The position numbers and the translations under genes are program-made. A DNA stretch of 64,000 nucleotides, from the NCBI GenBank assembly GCA_040880805.1, contig JBBDHW010000033.1:50462-114461 (forward strand). The letters are read 5' to 3'. This stretch comes from Acidimicrobiia bacterium. Lineage in GTDB: Bacteria > Actinomycetota > Acidimicrobiia > IMCC26256 > DASPTH01. Below, piece after piece: positions 17,837 to 25,487 of the stretch. The notes beneath the pieces are model-generated. The model made no database searches, had not been told where the DNA came from, and saw only the letters and a program-made list of their open reading frames with translations. Within the stretch, counting starts at the first letter, position 1, and each line of letters opens with the position of its first letter.

Positions 17837-19050
17837 TACTCAGCTTCGAGCACAACGCCCTCGCGAGCAAGGGTGTCGATCTCGGCGGAGGTGTAACCGA
17901 GCTCGGTGAGCACTTCACGCGAGTGTTCCCCGAGCTTGGGACCCGGGCGGCGGATCGACGGCAGTTCGTCGTCGAACTGTGCGGGGGCGGCCGACAGCAC
18001 CGCGGTGGGATGTTCCGGGTGGCGCATCACGTAACCGTTCTCGAGCACCGCGGGATCGGCGAGGACTTCGTGCGGCGCGTGAAGCGGTGCGTAGATGCAC
18101 CGCTCCGCCTGCAGTCGCTCCTCGAGCTCGTCATACGTGAGCGCACCGATCGCACCGCTGATCGCGGCGTTCGCCGCCGCCCACGCCGCGCCGTCCTCGG
18201 TCTTCTCCAATGTGTACCGGCCAACGAGATCGTCGAGGCCGAGTGCCCGGCACAAGCGCGGCCAGTACGGCTGCCACTCGACCATCGCCAGAAACACCCA
18301 CCGCTGATCCTTGGTGAGGTACGGATACGCGAGCGGATTCATCTTGTCGGCCGCCGGGGTGCCGCGTGCGGCTTCCTTACCCGTGGCCGAGGTGTACGCG
18401 AGGTCGGGACCGAGAAGCCACGCAGCGCCGTTGAGCAGCGACGTGTCGACGACGACACCTTTCCCCGTGCGGAGCGCCTGCACGACGCCGGCGCAGATAC
18501 CGCCGGCGAACCAACCACCGGTTGGGATGTCGCCCATCGCGCCGCGCTGGTGCGTCGGGCGCGGGGAATCCGGGTCGGTGAGCAGATAGCCGACGCCGCC
18601 TCGGGCCCAGTACGACACGAAGTCGAAGCCACCCGCCTCGGCATCGGGACCACGCTGGCCCTGCCCGTGCCCCTTCGCGTAGACGAGCCTCGGGTTCAGC
18701 GCGAAGAGGTCGTCCGGCTCGGTGTGCAGCTTGCGGCGGACGCGGGGGAGCTGGTTGGTGACGTACACGTCGGCCCACCGCACGAGCCGCTCGAACACCG
18801 CGCGGCCGTCGGGCACCGTCACGTCGAGCGCGATGCCGCGCTTGTTGCGGTTGACGAGCTCGAAGAGGTAGTCGAAGCCGTCGGCGTCGGGCATGAGCCC
18901 GTCGGTGATCACGCGCCGCATCGGGTCGCCGTGGTGGCGCTCGATCTTCACGACCTCCGCGCCCCAGTCCGCGAGCACCGCGACCGCCGACGGCACGAAG
19001 CCGTGTTCCGAGAACTCGAGCACCTTGATCCCGGTGAGCGGCTGCGTCAT
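17833..19050 (-). CDS. CaiB/BaiF family CoA-transferase
   Basis: 405-residue class III CoA-transferase that moves CoA between carboxylic acids. Family features are the opening GIKVLEFSEHGFVPSAVAVLADWGAEVVKIERHHGDPMR, the NRNKRGIALDV segment with the Asn-Lys-Arg motif, the AMGDIPTGGWFAGGICAGV region that carries the catalytic Asp in homologues, and a C-terminal small domain with the ERLQAERCIYAPLHAPHEVLADP pattern (racemase/transferase type). Substrate cannot be assigned. It sits divergently from the amidohydrolase at 19188, separated by 137 bp that include a dispersed repeat copy. Confidence 0.92.
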   Translation of the reverse strand: MTQPLTGIKVLEFSEHGFVPSAVAVLADWGAEVVKIERHHGDPMRRVITDGLMPDADGFDYLFELVNRNKRGIALDVTVPDGRAVFERLVRWADVYVTNQLPRVRRKLHTEPDDLFALNPRLVYAKGHGQGQRGPDAEAGGFDFVSYWARGGVGYLLTDPDSPRPTHQRGAMGDIPTGGWFAGGICAGVVQALRTGKGVVVDTSLLNGAAWLLGPDLAYTSATGKEAARGTPAADKMNPLAYPYLTKDQRWVFLAMVEWQPYWPRLCRALGLDDLVGRYTLEKTEDGAAWAAANAAISGAIGALTYDELEERLQAERCIYAPLHAPHEVLADPAVLENGYVMRHPEHPTAVLSAAPAQFDDELPSIRRPGPKLGEHSREVLTELGYTSAEIDTLAREGVVLEAEY

Positions 19051-19137
19051 CGGGGCTGACGCTACCTGCTCCCCGATGACGCCCCGAAGGTGGCCGCGCC
19101 CCCCTCGATGTGCTGCACTAGGTGGACGCGCCGAGCT

Positions 19138-19155
19138 GGCTCCGTGCCCGAACGG
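19138..19155 (+). repeat. dispersed 18-bp repeat, copy 3 (upstream of an amidohydrolase)
   Basis: GGCTCCGTGCCCGAACGG, differing from copies 1 and 2 by one C/T. It lies in the divergent promoter region, 32 bp before the amidohydrolase start. Confidence 0.8.
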
Positions 19156-19187
19156 AGTTGGAGCCCGAGGAAGTCGAGAGGACCCCG

Positions 19188-20411
19188 ATGGCCACGAAGA
19201 CCATGCAGCCGACCGACCACTACACGATCATCTCCGCCGACACCCACGCCGGCGGCAGCCACGCCCAGTACCGCGAATACCTCGACAAGGCGTACCTCGA
19301 CGACTTCGACGCGTGGCGCAACAAGTACAAGAACCCCTTCAAGGACCTGCGCGACACCAGCGAGCGCGTGCGCAACTGGGACAGCGAGCGCCGTTGGAAC
19401 GACGAAGAGCACGACGGCGTCGTCGGCGAGGTGATCTTCCCGAACACCGTGCCGCCGTTCTTCCCGAGCTTCGTACTGTTCGCCGCTCCCCCGCCCCCCG
19501 ACGAGTACGAGCACCGGCTCGCCGGGGTCCGCGCGCACAACCGTTGGCTGGTCGACTTCTGCGCCGAGTACCCGGAACGGCGCGCCGGCGTCGGCCAGAT
19601 CTTCCTCAACGACATCGACGACGCGATCGACGACGCGAAGTGGTGCAAGGAGCAGGGGCTGCGCGGCGGCATCCTCCTGCCGAACGTCCCGCCCGACGTG
19701 CACTGGGTCAAGCACCTGTACGAGCCCTACTACGACCCGCTCTGGGAGGTGTGCCAGGATCTCGAGATCGTCGTGGCCTGTCACGGCGGCACCGGTAACC
19801 CCAGCTACGGCCCGCTCCCGGTGAGCCAACTCCTCTACATCACCGAGACCGGCTTCTACTCGCAGCGTCCGTTCGTGCACACGATTCTCGGCGGCGTGTT
19901 CGAACGCTTCCCGAATTTGAAGTTCTCGCTCACCGAGATGGGCTGCGCGTGGATCCCGCAGGTGTGCGCACAGCTCGATCAGGTGCTCGACAACATCCGT
20001 TCGAACAAGGCGATCGGTGAGCTCCGCTACACCGACGAGCACGTCCTCCAGAAGAACGCCACGGAATGCGTCGAGCAGAACTTCTGGGTGGGCGCGAGCC
20101 AGCCCCGCCCACCCGACGCCGCGGCGCGCATCGCCCTCGGACCCAACCGGTTCATGTGGGGCAGCGACTACCCGCACGACGAGGGCACGCACCCCTTCAC
20201 GAAGGAGCACCTGCGCCAGGTCTTCGGCGAGACGCCGCCCGACGAGCTCCAGGAGATTCTCGCCGGCAATGCGGCCAAGCTCTACGACTTCGACCTCGAC
20301 GCGCTCGCGCCCGAGGCGGAGCGCGTGGGGCCAACGGTCGCCGAGATCGCCGAGCCGCTCACCGAGCTCCCCGAGGGTGCAAACCAAGCCCTCCGCCGCT
20401 CGATGAGCTGA
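19188..20411 (+). CDS. amidohydrolase family (ACMSD-like) metal-dependent hydrolase
   Basis: 407-residue TIM-barrel protein of the amidohydrolase_2/ACMSD group, whose members hydrolyse or decarboxylate ring-derived acids. Metal and active-site segments in order: SADTHAGG near the start (a DxH rather than the HxH form), ACHGGTGN, the SLTEMGCAWIP strand and the C-terminal GSDYPHDEG with the conserved Asp. A good GAGAGGA site precedes the ATG at 19188; longer upstream reading lacks support. A paralogue lies at 62342. A 46-codon ORF follows after 10 bp and may be co-transcribed. The natural substrate is unknown. Confidence 0.88.
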   Translation: MATKTMQPTDHYTIISADTHAGGSHAQYREYLDKAYLDDFDAWRNKYKNPFKDLRDTSERVRNWDSERRWNDEEHDGVVGEVIFPNTVPPFFPSFVLFAAPPPPDEYEHRLAGVRAHNRWLVDFCAEYPERRAGVGQIFLNDIDDAIDDAKWCKEQGLRGGILLPNVPPDVHWVKHLYEPYYDPLWEVCQDLEIVVACHGGTGNPSYGPLPVSQLLYITETGFYSQRPFVHTILGGVFERFPNLKFSLTEMGCAWIPQVCAQLDQVLDNIRSNKAIGELRYTDEHVLQKNATECVEQNFWVGASQPRPPDAAARIALGPNRFMWGSDYPHDEGTHPFTKEHLRQVFGETPPDELQEILAGNAAKLYDFDLDALAPEAERVGPTVAEIAEPLTELPEGANQALRRSMS

Positions 20412-20421
20412 CGAGGACACC

Positions 20422-20562
20422 GTGCACGAGGACCCGCCGCCGACTGATGCTGCTGACGACGACGCACTCGCGGGCCGAACCGCGAGTCAACTCGCCTACC
20501 TCCGGCGACTCGTGTACCGCGCCGATGTCGCGGTACTCACGTCTGACGAGATGTGGCGGTAG
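20422..20562 (+). CDS. hypothetical small protein (46 aa)
   Basis: A short ORF in the 159-bp gap between the amidohydrolase and the convergent esterase. It starts at a GTG with GAGGA 5 bases upstream, right after the amidohydrolase stop, and ends TAG 8 bp before the esterase stop. The acidic N-terminus (MHEDPPPTDAADDD) is followed by a basic amphipathic stretch (QLAYLRRLVYRADVAVL). The ribosome site, position and lack of overlap favour a real gene, but I recognise no family. Confidence 0.45.
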   Translation: MHEDPPPTDAADDDALAGRTASQLAYLRRLVYRADVAVLTSDEMWR

Positions 20563-20570
20563 CGACGGAC

Positions 20571-21551
20571 TCAGCCGGCGCGGGCGGGCCGCGAGAGGAT
20601 GCCGGCAAACCACTTGTCGGCGTGCTCGATCCACCGCGTGCTGATCGCGCACGGGTACGCCATGAACGCGTGTGGCATGTCGGGCGCGACGAACAGATCG
20701 ACCTCGTTCTCCGCCGCAGCCCAGCGCGCCGCGAGCATGAGCGTGTCGTCGAGCAGGTGATCGGCACTCCCGACGGCCATGAGCGCCGGTGGCAGATCGT
20801 CGAGATCGGCGAACGCGGGTGAGATCTCGGGCGCTCGCCGATCGTCGTCGGTCATGTCCGGGAGGTAGCACTCCACGAAGAACTTGATCCCTGCCGGATC
20901 GAGGATGTCGGGCATGTCGGTGGGTCGCGTACCGCGTTGGCTCGGCGAGCGACCCCAGTCGTACACGCCGAACAAAAGATTCGCACCGTCGACACGATGG
21001 GCCGCGCCGAGCTCGTCGCGGATGCGCAGCAACACCGCGGCCGCCATGTAACCACCTGCGGACTCACCACCGATGAGCAACCGCGCGCTGCCGAACGCGT
21101 CCTCGCCGTGCTCGAGCAACCAGGCAGCGACGGCAAGCCCGTCGTCGGGCCCCGCCGGGTAGGGGTACTCGGGCGCCATGCGGTAGTCGACCGACACGAC
21201 CGCCATCGCGAAGCGACGGCAGAACGCCAGGTTGCCGCCATCGCTCATCTCCGGCGCGCCGAGGATCATTCCGCCGCCGTGGAAGTGGAGGTAGACGGCC
21301 CGCGCGGGCTGTTGCTCGGGAACGAACACCCGACAGCGCACACCCGCGATGTCACGTTCGACGGCTTCGGGGACAGTCACGAATGTCTGCGTGAACGCCT
21401 CCCGCTGCTGCTTGGCGCGTGCGAACTTGTCGAGTGTGGGATCGATCGCGGCGCGGTCGCCGATCATCGCCCGCATCGCTTCCATCCCGTTGACCACCGC
21501 GTCGCGTGCCTCCGGACGCATGGCCTCGATCTCGTCACTCCAGAGTTTCAT
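20571..21551 (-). CDS. alpha/beta hydrolase, HSL-type (acetyl-esterase-like)
   Basis: 326-residue serine hydrolase of the hormone-sensitive-lipase family. The oxyanion motif is HFHGGGMILG, the nucleophile elbow is GGESAGGYMAA, the acid lies near VGSADHLLDD and the catalytic His near DMPHAFM. These enzymes cleave esters of small carboxylic acids or lactones. I use the ATG at 21551 because GGGAGGA precedes it at ideal spacing; the frame is open upstream without support. The SDR gene is divergent, 47 bp away, so the two may share control and act on a common substrate. Confidence 0.92.
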   Translation of the reverse strand: MKLWSDEIEAMRPEARDAVVNGMEAMRAMIGDRAAIDPTLDKFARAKQQREAFTQTFVTVPEAVERDIAGVRCRVFVPEQQPARAVYLHFHGGGMILGAPEMSDGGNLAFCRRFAMAVVSVDYRMAPEYPYPAGPDDGLAVAAWLLEHGEDAFGSARLLIGGESAGGYMAAAVLLRIRDELGAAHRVDGANLLFGVYDWGRSPSQRGTRPTDMPDILDPAGIKFFVECYLPDMTDDDRRAPEISPAFADLDDLPPALMAVGSADHLLDDTLMLAARWAAAENEVDLFVAPDMPHAFMAYPCAISTRWIEHADKWFAGILSRPARAG

Positions 21552-21598
21552 CTGTCCTCCCGTCGACCTGCGAGGGCCCAAACGTTATGGTGCGCGGC

Positions 21599-22420
21599 AT
21601 GGAACCTCTCCTGGACGGACGGATCGCTGTCATCACCGGCGCGGCGCACGGGATCGGCAGGGCAACCGCCGACCTGTTCTCGGAGCACGGAGCGACGGTG
21701 GTGATCGCCGACATCGACGAGCCCGCCGCATCGGCGACGGCGGATGCCATCGTCGCCACCGGCGGGAACGCGGATGCGCTCACCACCGACGTGCGCGTGG
21801 ACGCCGACGTCGACCGGCTCCGCGACCATGTGCTCGGGACCCATGGCCGGATCGACGTGCTCGTCAACAACGTCGGGCACTATCTGCGCGTCAGGCCGTT
21901 CGACCAGAGCGAACCCGAGATGTGGCAGAACCTGTACGAGATCAACCTGCTCCACGTGTTCCGGGTCACCCACGCGTTCCTGCCGTCGATGCTCGAGCAG
22001 CAGAGTGGCGCGATCGTGAACGTGTCGTCGGTCGAAGGCGCCCGCGGCTACCCGCCCGATCCCGTGTACGGCGCGTTCAAGGCCGCGGTGATCCACTTCA
22101 CCAAGTGTCTTGCGGTCGACGTTGCCGGGCGAGGAGTGCGGGTCAACTGCATCGGCCCCGACCTCACGCAATCGCAACAGGTCGACTACGAGCAGCTCGA
22201 CACCGGGGGCAGGAACCTGTGGCCGATCTGGGCACCGTTGGGCCGACGGGGTGAGCCCGAAGACCAGGCGCGGGCGATCCTGTTCCTCGCCAGCAACCTG
22301 TCGGAGTTCATCGTGGGCCAGACGCTGTTGACCGACGGCGGGAGCGGCGCGGCCGGCGGTTGGTTCCGGACGGAACGGCGCGAAGACCGTCGCTGGACGA
22401 ACCGCCCGATCGATCCCTGA
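21599..22420 (+). CDS. short-chain dehydrogenase/reductase (SDR)
   Basis: 273-residue classical SDR. The cofactor loop is TGAAHGIGRA (TGxxxGIG), an acidic residue after the second strand (IADID) predicts NAD(H) preference, NNVG marks the structural motif, and the catalytic set is Ser in VSSVEG with Tyr-x3-Lys in YGAFK. The C-terminal VGQTLLTDGGSG is standard. ATG at 21599 is used; an upstream in-frame ATG at 21587 is possible. It is divergent from the esterase gene and is followed after 95 bp by the Erm-like gene. Substrate unknown. Confidence 0.93.
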   Translation: MEPLLDGRIAVITGAAHGIGRATADLFSEHGATVVIADIDEPAASATADAIVATGGNADALTTDVRVDADVDRLRDHVLGTHGRIDVLVNNVGHYLRVRPFDQSEPEMWQNLYEINLLHVFRVTHAFLPSMLEQQSGAIVNVSSVEGARGYPPDPVYGAFKAAVIHFTKCLAVDVAGRGVRVNCIGPDLTQSQQVDYEQLDTGGRNLWPIWAPLGRRGEPEDQARAILFLASNLSEFIVGQTLLTDGGSGAAGGWFRTERREDRRWTNRPIDP

Positions 22421-22481
22421 CCGCGTAGAAATTCGCTGGACAGGGCGGGCGGGCTCTGATGGGCTGGGAGTTCACGGTTGC

Positions 22482-22553
22482 GAGAGGACACATGTGGGCA
22501 TGGTGATGGTGTTCCGTGCCCGGGCAATCACGGCCCGGACGGTCGCACGGTAG
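22482..22553 (+). promoter_or_regulatory. possible leader-peptide region of the Erm-like gene
   Basis: A GAGAGGA site (22482-22488) precedes two overlapping mini-ORFs: ATG at 22492 (MWAW, stop at 22504) and ATG at 22500 (MVMVFRARAITARTVAR, stop at 22551). The second overlaps the methyltransferase start (22516) and contains Arg-Ala-Arg, the +x+ type of motif at which macrolide-bound ribosomes are known to stall. The start region can also fold (CCGTG 22514-22518 with CACGG 22529-22533). Regulatory use is an inference. Confidence 0.35.
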
Positions 22554-23214
22554 AAATCTCGGACAACACTTCCTCGAAAGCGCTGCGCTCGCGGGCCGTC
22601 TCGCGCGTGAAGCGGGAATCGCACCCTCGGATCACGTCGTCGAGTTCGGCGCCGGGTCCGGGGCGCTCACCGCGGCACTCGTGGACTGTGGCGCGCGCGT
22701 CTTCGCCGTGGAAGTCGACCGGTCTCTCGTCGCGCGCCTGGTTCAGCGTTTTGGCGACGCGAGCGCCGTCACCGTCTTCGAGTGCGACGCGATCGAGTTC
22801 CCGCTCCCGTCGACCCCGTTCCGTGTCTTCGCCAACCCGCCGTTCAACCGCACTGCCGCGATTCTGCACCGACTGCTCGACGATCCGGCCGGCGGACTCG
22901 TTCGCGCCGATCTCGTCGTCCAGTGGCAGGTCGCCCGAGCCCGCGCGCAAGCTGGGGCGCAGGTCCCCCTCGACCTCGTCGGGGCGTCGTGGGGACCGTG
23001 GTGGGTCTTCCGCCGTGCGCGCCGCCTTCCCGCCAAGCTGTTCCGGCCCGCGCCGTCCGTCGACGCCGCACTGCTGACCGTTACCCGGCGCGAGGCAGGC
23101 CTCCTGCCGGTCGAAGTCGCGCCGCAGTTCATGGACTTCGTCCGTGATCGATTCGCAGCAGCCCCGCCGCAGCGCGGGGTCGACGACTGGGTACGCCGGT
23201 TCACTGCGCGATGA
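22516..23214 (+). CDS. Erm/KsgA-type rRNA adenine N6-methyltransferase
   Basis: 232-residue SAM-dependent methyltransferase. The opening RNLGQHFLES matches the GQNFL start of Erm/KsgA proteins. SAM motif I is EFGAGSGALT, the acidic post-I residue is in FAVEVDRS, motif IV is NPPFNRT (the adenine N6-MTase N-x-P-F type), and the WQVARARA and FRPAPSVDAALLTVTRR segments follow the Erm pattern. Its length suits Erm better than KsgA. Erm enzymes dimethylate A2058 of 23S rRNA and give macrolide-lincosamide-streptogramin resistance. The GTG at 22516 is the only canonical start before the GQHFL block, since TGA lies in frame at 22504. Specificity is not proven. Confidence 0.82.
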   Translation: MPGQSRPGRSHGRNLGQHFLESAALAGRLAREAGIAPSDHVVEFGAGSGALTAALVDCGARVFAVEVDRSLVARLVQRFGDASAVTVFECDAIEFPLPSTPFRVFANPPFNRTAAILHRLLDDPAGGLVRADLVVQWQVARARAQAGAQVPLDLVGASWGPWWVFRRARRLPAKLFRPAPSVDAALLTVTRREAGLLPVEVAPQFMDFVRDRFAAAPPQRGVDDWVRRFTAR

Positions 23215-23272
23215 CGGTGACGGCCGCGCGCACGCCGACTAACCCTGGGACCGTCGAGAGGCACTATGAAGC

Positions 23273-24412
23273 GTGGCTCCGGGTGTCGATGACGGCGTGG
23301 GTGATGAGCAACTCGTCGCCTGCGCGCGCCAAGGGGACCGCGCTGCGTTCGGCCGGTTGCTGACCCGGCATTGGGACGCGGCATCGGGAGTGTGCCTTCG
23401 GCTCCTCGCAGGCAATCACGACGCGATGGAGGACGTACTCCAAGAGACTGCCGTTGTCGCGCTGGTGAGCCTCGACCGGCTGCGGGAGCCCGACCGGTTC
23501 GGCGCGTGGCTGTGCGGAATCGCGCTCAACGTCGCGCGGCGCCGGATGCGCGACGCGCGCCGCGAGCACCCCGTGTCGGTGTTGTCGGACGAAATCATCG
23601 ACGGCGGCCCGGGACCTGCCGAACACGCCGAGTCGGCTTACCTCGGGCGTCAGGTGCGAGATGCGATCGCGCACCTGCCGAACGGGCAACGCGACGCGGT
23701 GTTGCTCTTCTACTTGCAAGGCTTGACCCATCGCGAGGTCGCCGACGAGCTCGACATCTCCATCAACGCGGTCAAGGCGCGACTGCACCAGGCGCGGGAA
23801 TCACTCGGGCCGGCGTTGGCGCCGTTCCACGGACGGAAGGAAGCGATCATGACCACTGGACCCGAATGGATCGACGTGCAGATCAGCGACGTCCGGCGAG
23901 GCGAGGACGACCAGCAGCGTGCGCCCGTGGGCAAGCCTCACGTGGTGGTCTTGACGGACACCGCGAGCGATCGGCACCTGCCGATCTGGATCGGCGGGTT
24001 CGAAGCAACCGCCCTCGCCACGACCCTCGACAGCGTCGAGATGCCTCGACCCCAGACCTATCAATTCGCGGCCAACCTCCTGAGCGCGACGGGCTGGCGC
24101 ACGCAGGAGGTCCGGGTCACCGACCTCGCCGTCGGTACCTTCTACTCCCAGGTCGTCCTCGAGCGCTCCGGAGAGACACTCATGATCGACGCACGGCCGA
24201 GCGACGCGCTCAACCTCGCCGTGTTGGCCGACGTACCGATCCGAGTCGACACCACGCTCTTCGACAATCCCGCGGCAACCCGCTACACGGAGTGGCGCAG
24301 CTACCCCTCGAACGCGGCTCAGCTCGCTGAAGAAGTCCGCCAGACCAACCAAGCTGTCGCTCAGTGGCTCCAGTCGCTCAGTCAAGACGCCGACGACCCC
24401 GACGCCGACTAA
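23273..24412 (+). CDS. ECF-type sigma factor fused to a bifunctional nuclease (DUF151) domain
   Basis: 379-residue two-part protein. Residues about 12-100 are sigma-70 region 2 (EDVLQETAVVALVSLDRL ... ARRRMRDARRE) and about 128-180 are region 4 with its helix-turn-helix (LPNGQRDAVLLFYLQGLTHREVADELDI). From about 200 to the end is a bifunctional nuclease (BFN, DNase/RNase) domain with VVVLTDTASDRHLPIWIGGFEATALA and IDARPSDALNLA. An in-frame ATG at 23849 (residue 193), exactly between the domains, has an AAGGAAG ribosome site, so a free BFN could also be made from the same frame. No anti-sigma factor gene is adjacent. The start is a GTG 50 bp after the Erm-like gene. Confidence 0.88.
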   Translation: MAPGVDDGVGDEQLVACARQGDRAAFGRLLTRHWDAASGVCLRLLAGNHDAMEDVLQETAVVALVSLDRLREPDRFGAWLCGIALNVARRRMRDARREHPVSVLSDEIIDGGPGPAEHAESAYLGRQVRDAIAHLPNGQRDAVLLFYLQGLTHREVADELDISINAVKARLHQARESLGPALAPFHGRKEAIMTTGPEWIDVQISDVRRGEDDQQRAPVGKPHVVVLTDTASDRHLPIWIGGFEATALATTLDSVEMPRPQTYQFAANLLSATGWRTQEVRVTDLAVGTFYSQVVLERSGETLMIDARPSDALNLAVLADVPIRVDTTLFDNPAATRYTEWRSYPSNAAQLAEEVRQTNQAVAQWLQSLSQDADDPDAD

Positions 24413-24413
24413 A

Positions 24414-24632
24414 CGGCGGTTACCCGATCGCGCCGAGGTTGCGCGCAGCGCGTTTGACCCACTCACCGCGGACGACAGGACCGAGCTGGGAGGTAACCCC
24501 GGGATCTGCGACCTCGAGGTCGACACGTCGGTGCTGACTCCCGCAGAGTGTGCCGAATTGATCCGCCGTCGACTCCAGGACGGACCGCCCCCAACCGCAT
24601 TCCGGCAACTCGCGAGTTTGCGAGCGCGGTAG
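24414..24632 (+). pseudogene. C-terminal remnant of a chloramphenicol-phosphotransferase-like kinase
   Basis: An open frame without a start codon encodes about 72 residues including LPDRAEVARSAFDP and then CDLEVDTSVLTPAECAELI, which resembles the C-terminal end of CPT-like P-loop kinases (DLEVDTS-x-LTPxECAxxI). The P-loop half is absent and the frame runs back into the sigma/BFN gene, so this looks like a decayed remnant. It fills the 232 bp between that gene and the HAD gene. Assignment is by motif resemblance only. Confidence 0.45.
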
Positions 24633-24644
24633 GTTCATCGCTTC

Positions 24645-25358
24645 ATGGATTTCGAGGTCGTGTTCCTCGATGATGGGGGCGTCCTGAACGACAACCGGCG
24701 TCGCGCCGCAGAGTGGCAGCGCCTGATCGGAGAATTCTTCGTACCGCGGTTGGGCGGCACACCCGCCGGGTGGGCCGCGGCGAACCTCGAGCGCGTACCG
24801 CCCCTGTGGGACGAGTACTTCCTCCCGCCACTCGATGGCGAGGACTACCGGTCCCGGTACGACGCGTATCTCGGGCGATGGCTCGAGGTGATGTGCGAAG
24901 AGGTTGGACTCGCGCCACCGCACAACGCGATCGAGCTGGCCTGGGAGGCAACGTTGTTCGTCACGACATCGGTTCGCAGCGCGATCCCCGGATCGGCCGA
25001 TGCAGTGCGCGCCCTTGCGGACACGGGCTTGGCGCTGCACACCGCGTCGGGTGAGGCTTCCTGGGAGCTGGAGGGGTACCTCACCGCGATGGGGATCCGC
25101 GAGCACTTCGAGTTGCTCTTCGGCCCCGACCTCGTCGGACACCTGAAGTGGTCCGGACCCGAGTACTACCGCGCCCTTCTCGACGCCGCGGGCGTCGACC
25201 CCGCAGTCGCCCTCGTCATCGACGACGACCCGGAGAAGGCCGGGTGGGCTCGTCAATCCGGCGCGGCGGCATGTGTCGTCGGACCGCGCGGCGAGTGGGC
25301 CGACCTCACCGAGGCCGTGGGATCGCTATTGGCACGCGAGCCGCGGAGACCGCGATAG
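24645..25358 (+). CDS. HAD-superfamily hydrolase with altered motif I
   Basis: 237-residue HAD-like protein with a large cap inserted after motif I. Motif I reads FLDDGGVL: the nucleophile Asp9 is present, but the usual second Asp two residues on (general acid/base) is Gly11. Motif II (TASGEAS), motif III Lys in HLKWSGPEYY and motif IV (VIDDDPEKAGWA) are present, so fold and metal site look intact. Loss of the second Asp suggests a changed reaction or a phosphate-binding role. It lies between the CPT remnant and the attenuator-controlled GNAT gene. Confidence 0.8.
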   Translation: MDFEVVFLDDGGVLNDNRRRAAEWQRLIGEFFVPRLGGTPAGWAAANLERVPPLWDEYFLPPLDGEDYRSRYDAYLGRWLEVMCEEVGLAPPHNAIELAWEATLFVTTSVRSAIPGSADAVRALADTGLALHTASGEASWELEGYLTAMGIREHFELLFGPDLVGHLKWSGPEYYRALLDAAGVDPAVALVIDDDPEKAGWARQSGAAACVVGPRGEWADLTEAVGSLLAREPRRPR

Positions 25359-25380
25359 CGTCGCCTTCTCGATTCGAGTC

Positions 25381-25487
25381 GAAGGGAGGTCCACTCGTGT
25401 TCACCATCCGGGTGCCCTCCTTCGTCGCTGCCTGACCGTCCTTCGGGAGCGACCACGGGGCACCCCACGAACCTGGGAGTGCCCGTG
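25381..25487 (+). promoter_or_regulatory. putative translational attenuator with leader peptide, upstream of GNAT
   Basis: A strong ribosome site (GGAGG, 25385-25389) drives a 12-codon leader, MFTIRVPSFVAA (25397-25435). Downstream, bases 25458-25467 pair with 25474-25484 (10 bp, one bulged A, 6-base loop) and bury the GGGAG ribosome site of the GNAT gene just before its GTG (25485). Leader bases GGGTGCCC (25410-25417) are perfectly complementary to GGGCACCC (25458-25465), the 5' arm of that hairpin, so the two structures exclude each other. This is the layout of ribosome-stalling control seen in erm/cat genes; its function is inferred. Confidence 0.55.
25397..25435 (+). CDS. leader peptide (12 aa)
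   Basis: GTG-started mini-ORF MFTIRVPSFVAA with a near-ideal ribosome site 7 bases upstream, ending 49 bases before the GNAT start. Its codons 5-7 (CGG GTG CCC) contain the sequence complementary to the hairpin that hides the GNAT ribosome site. Confidence 0.5.
   Translation: MFTIRVPSFVAA

Noticed and set aside
22430..22460. WhiB7-type promoter before the Erm-like gene
   Set aside because: An AAATT run and TGGACA hexamer are present, but no convincing -10 box lies at the right distance, so it is not reported as a promoter.
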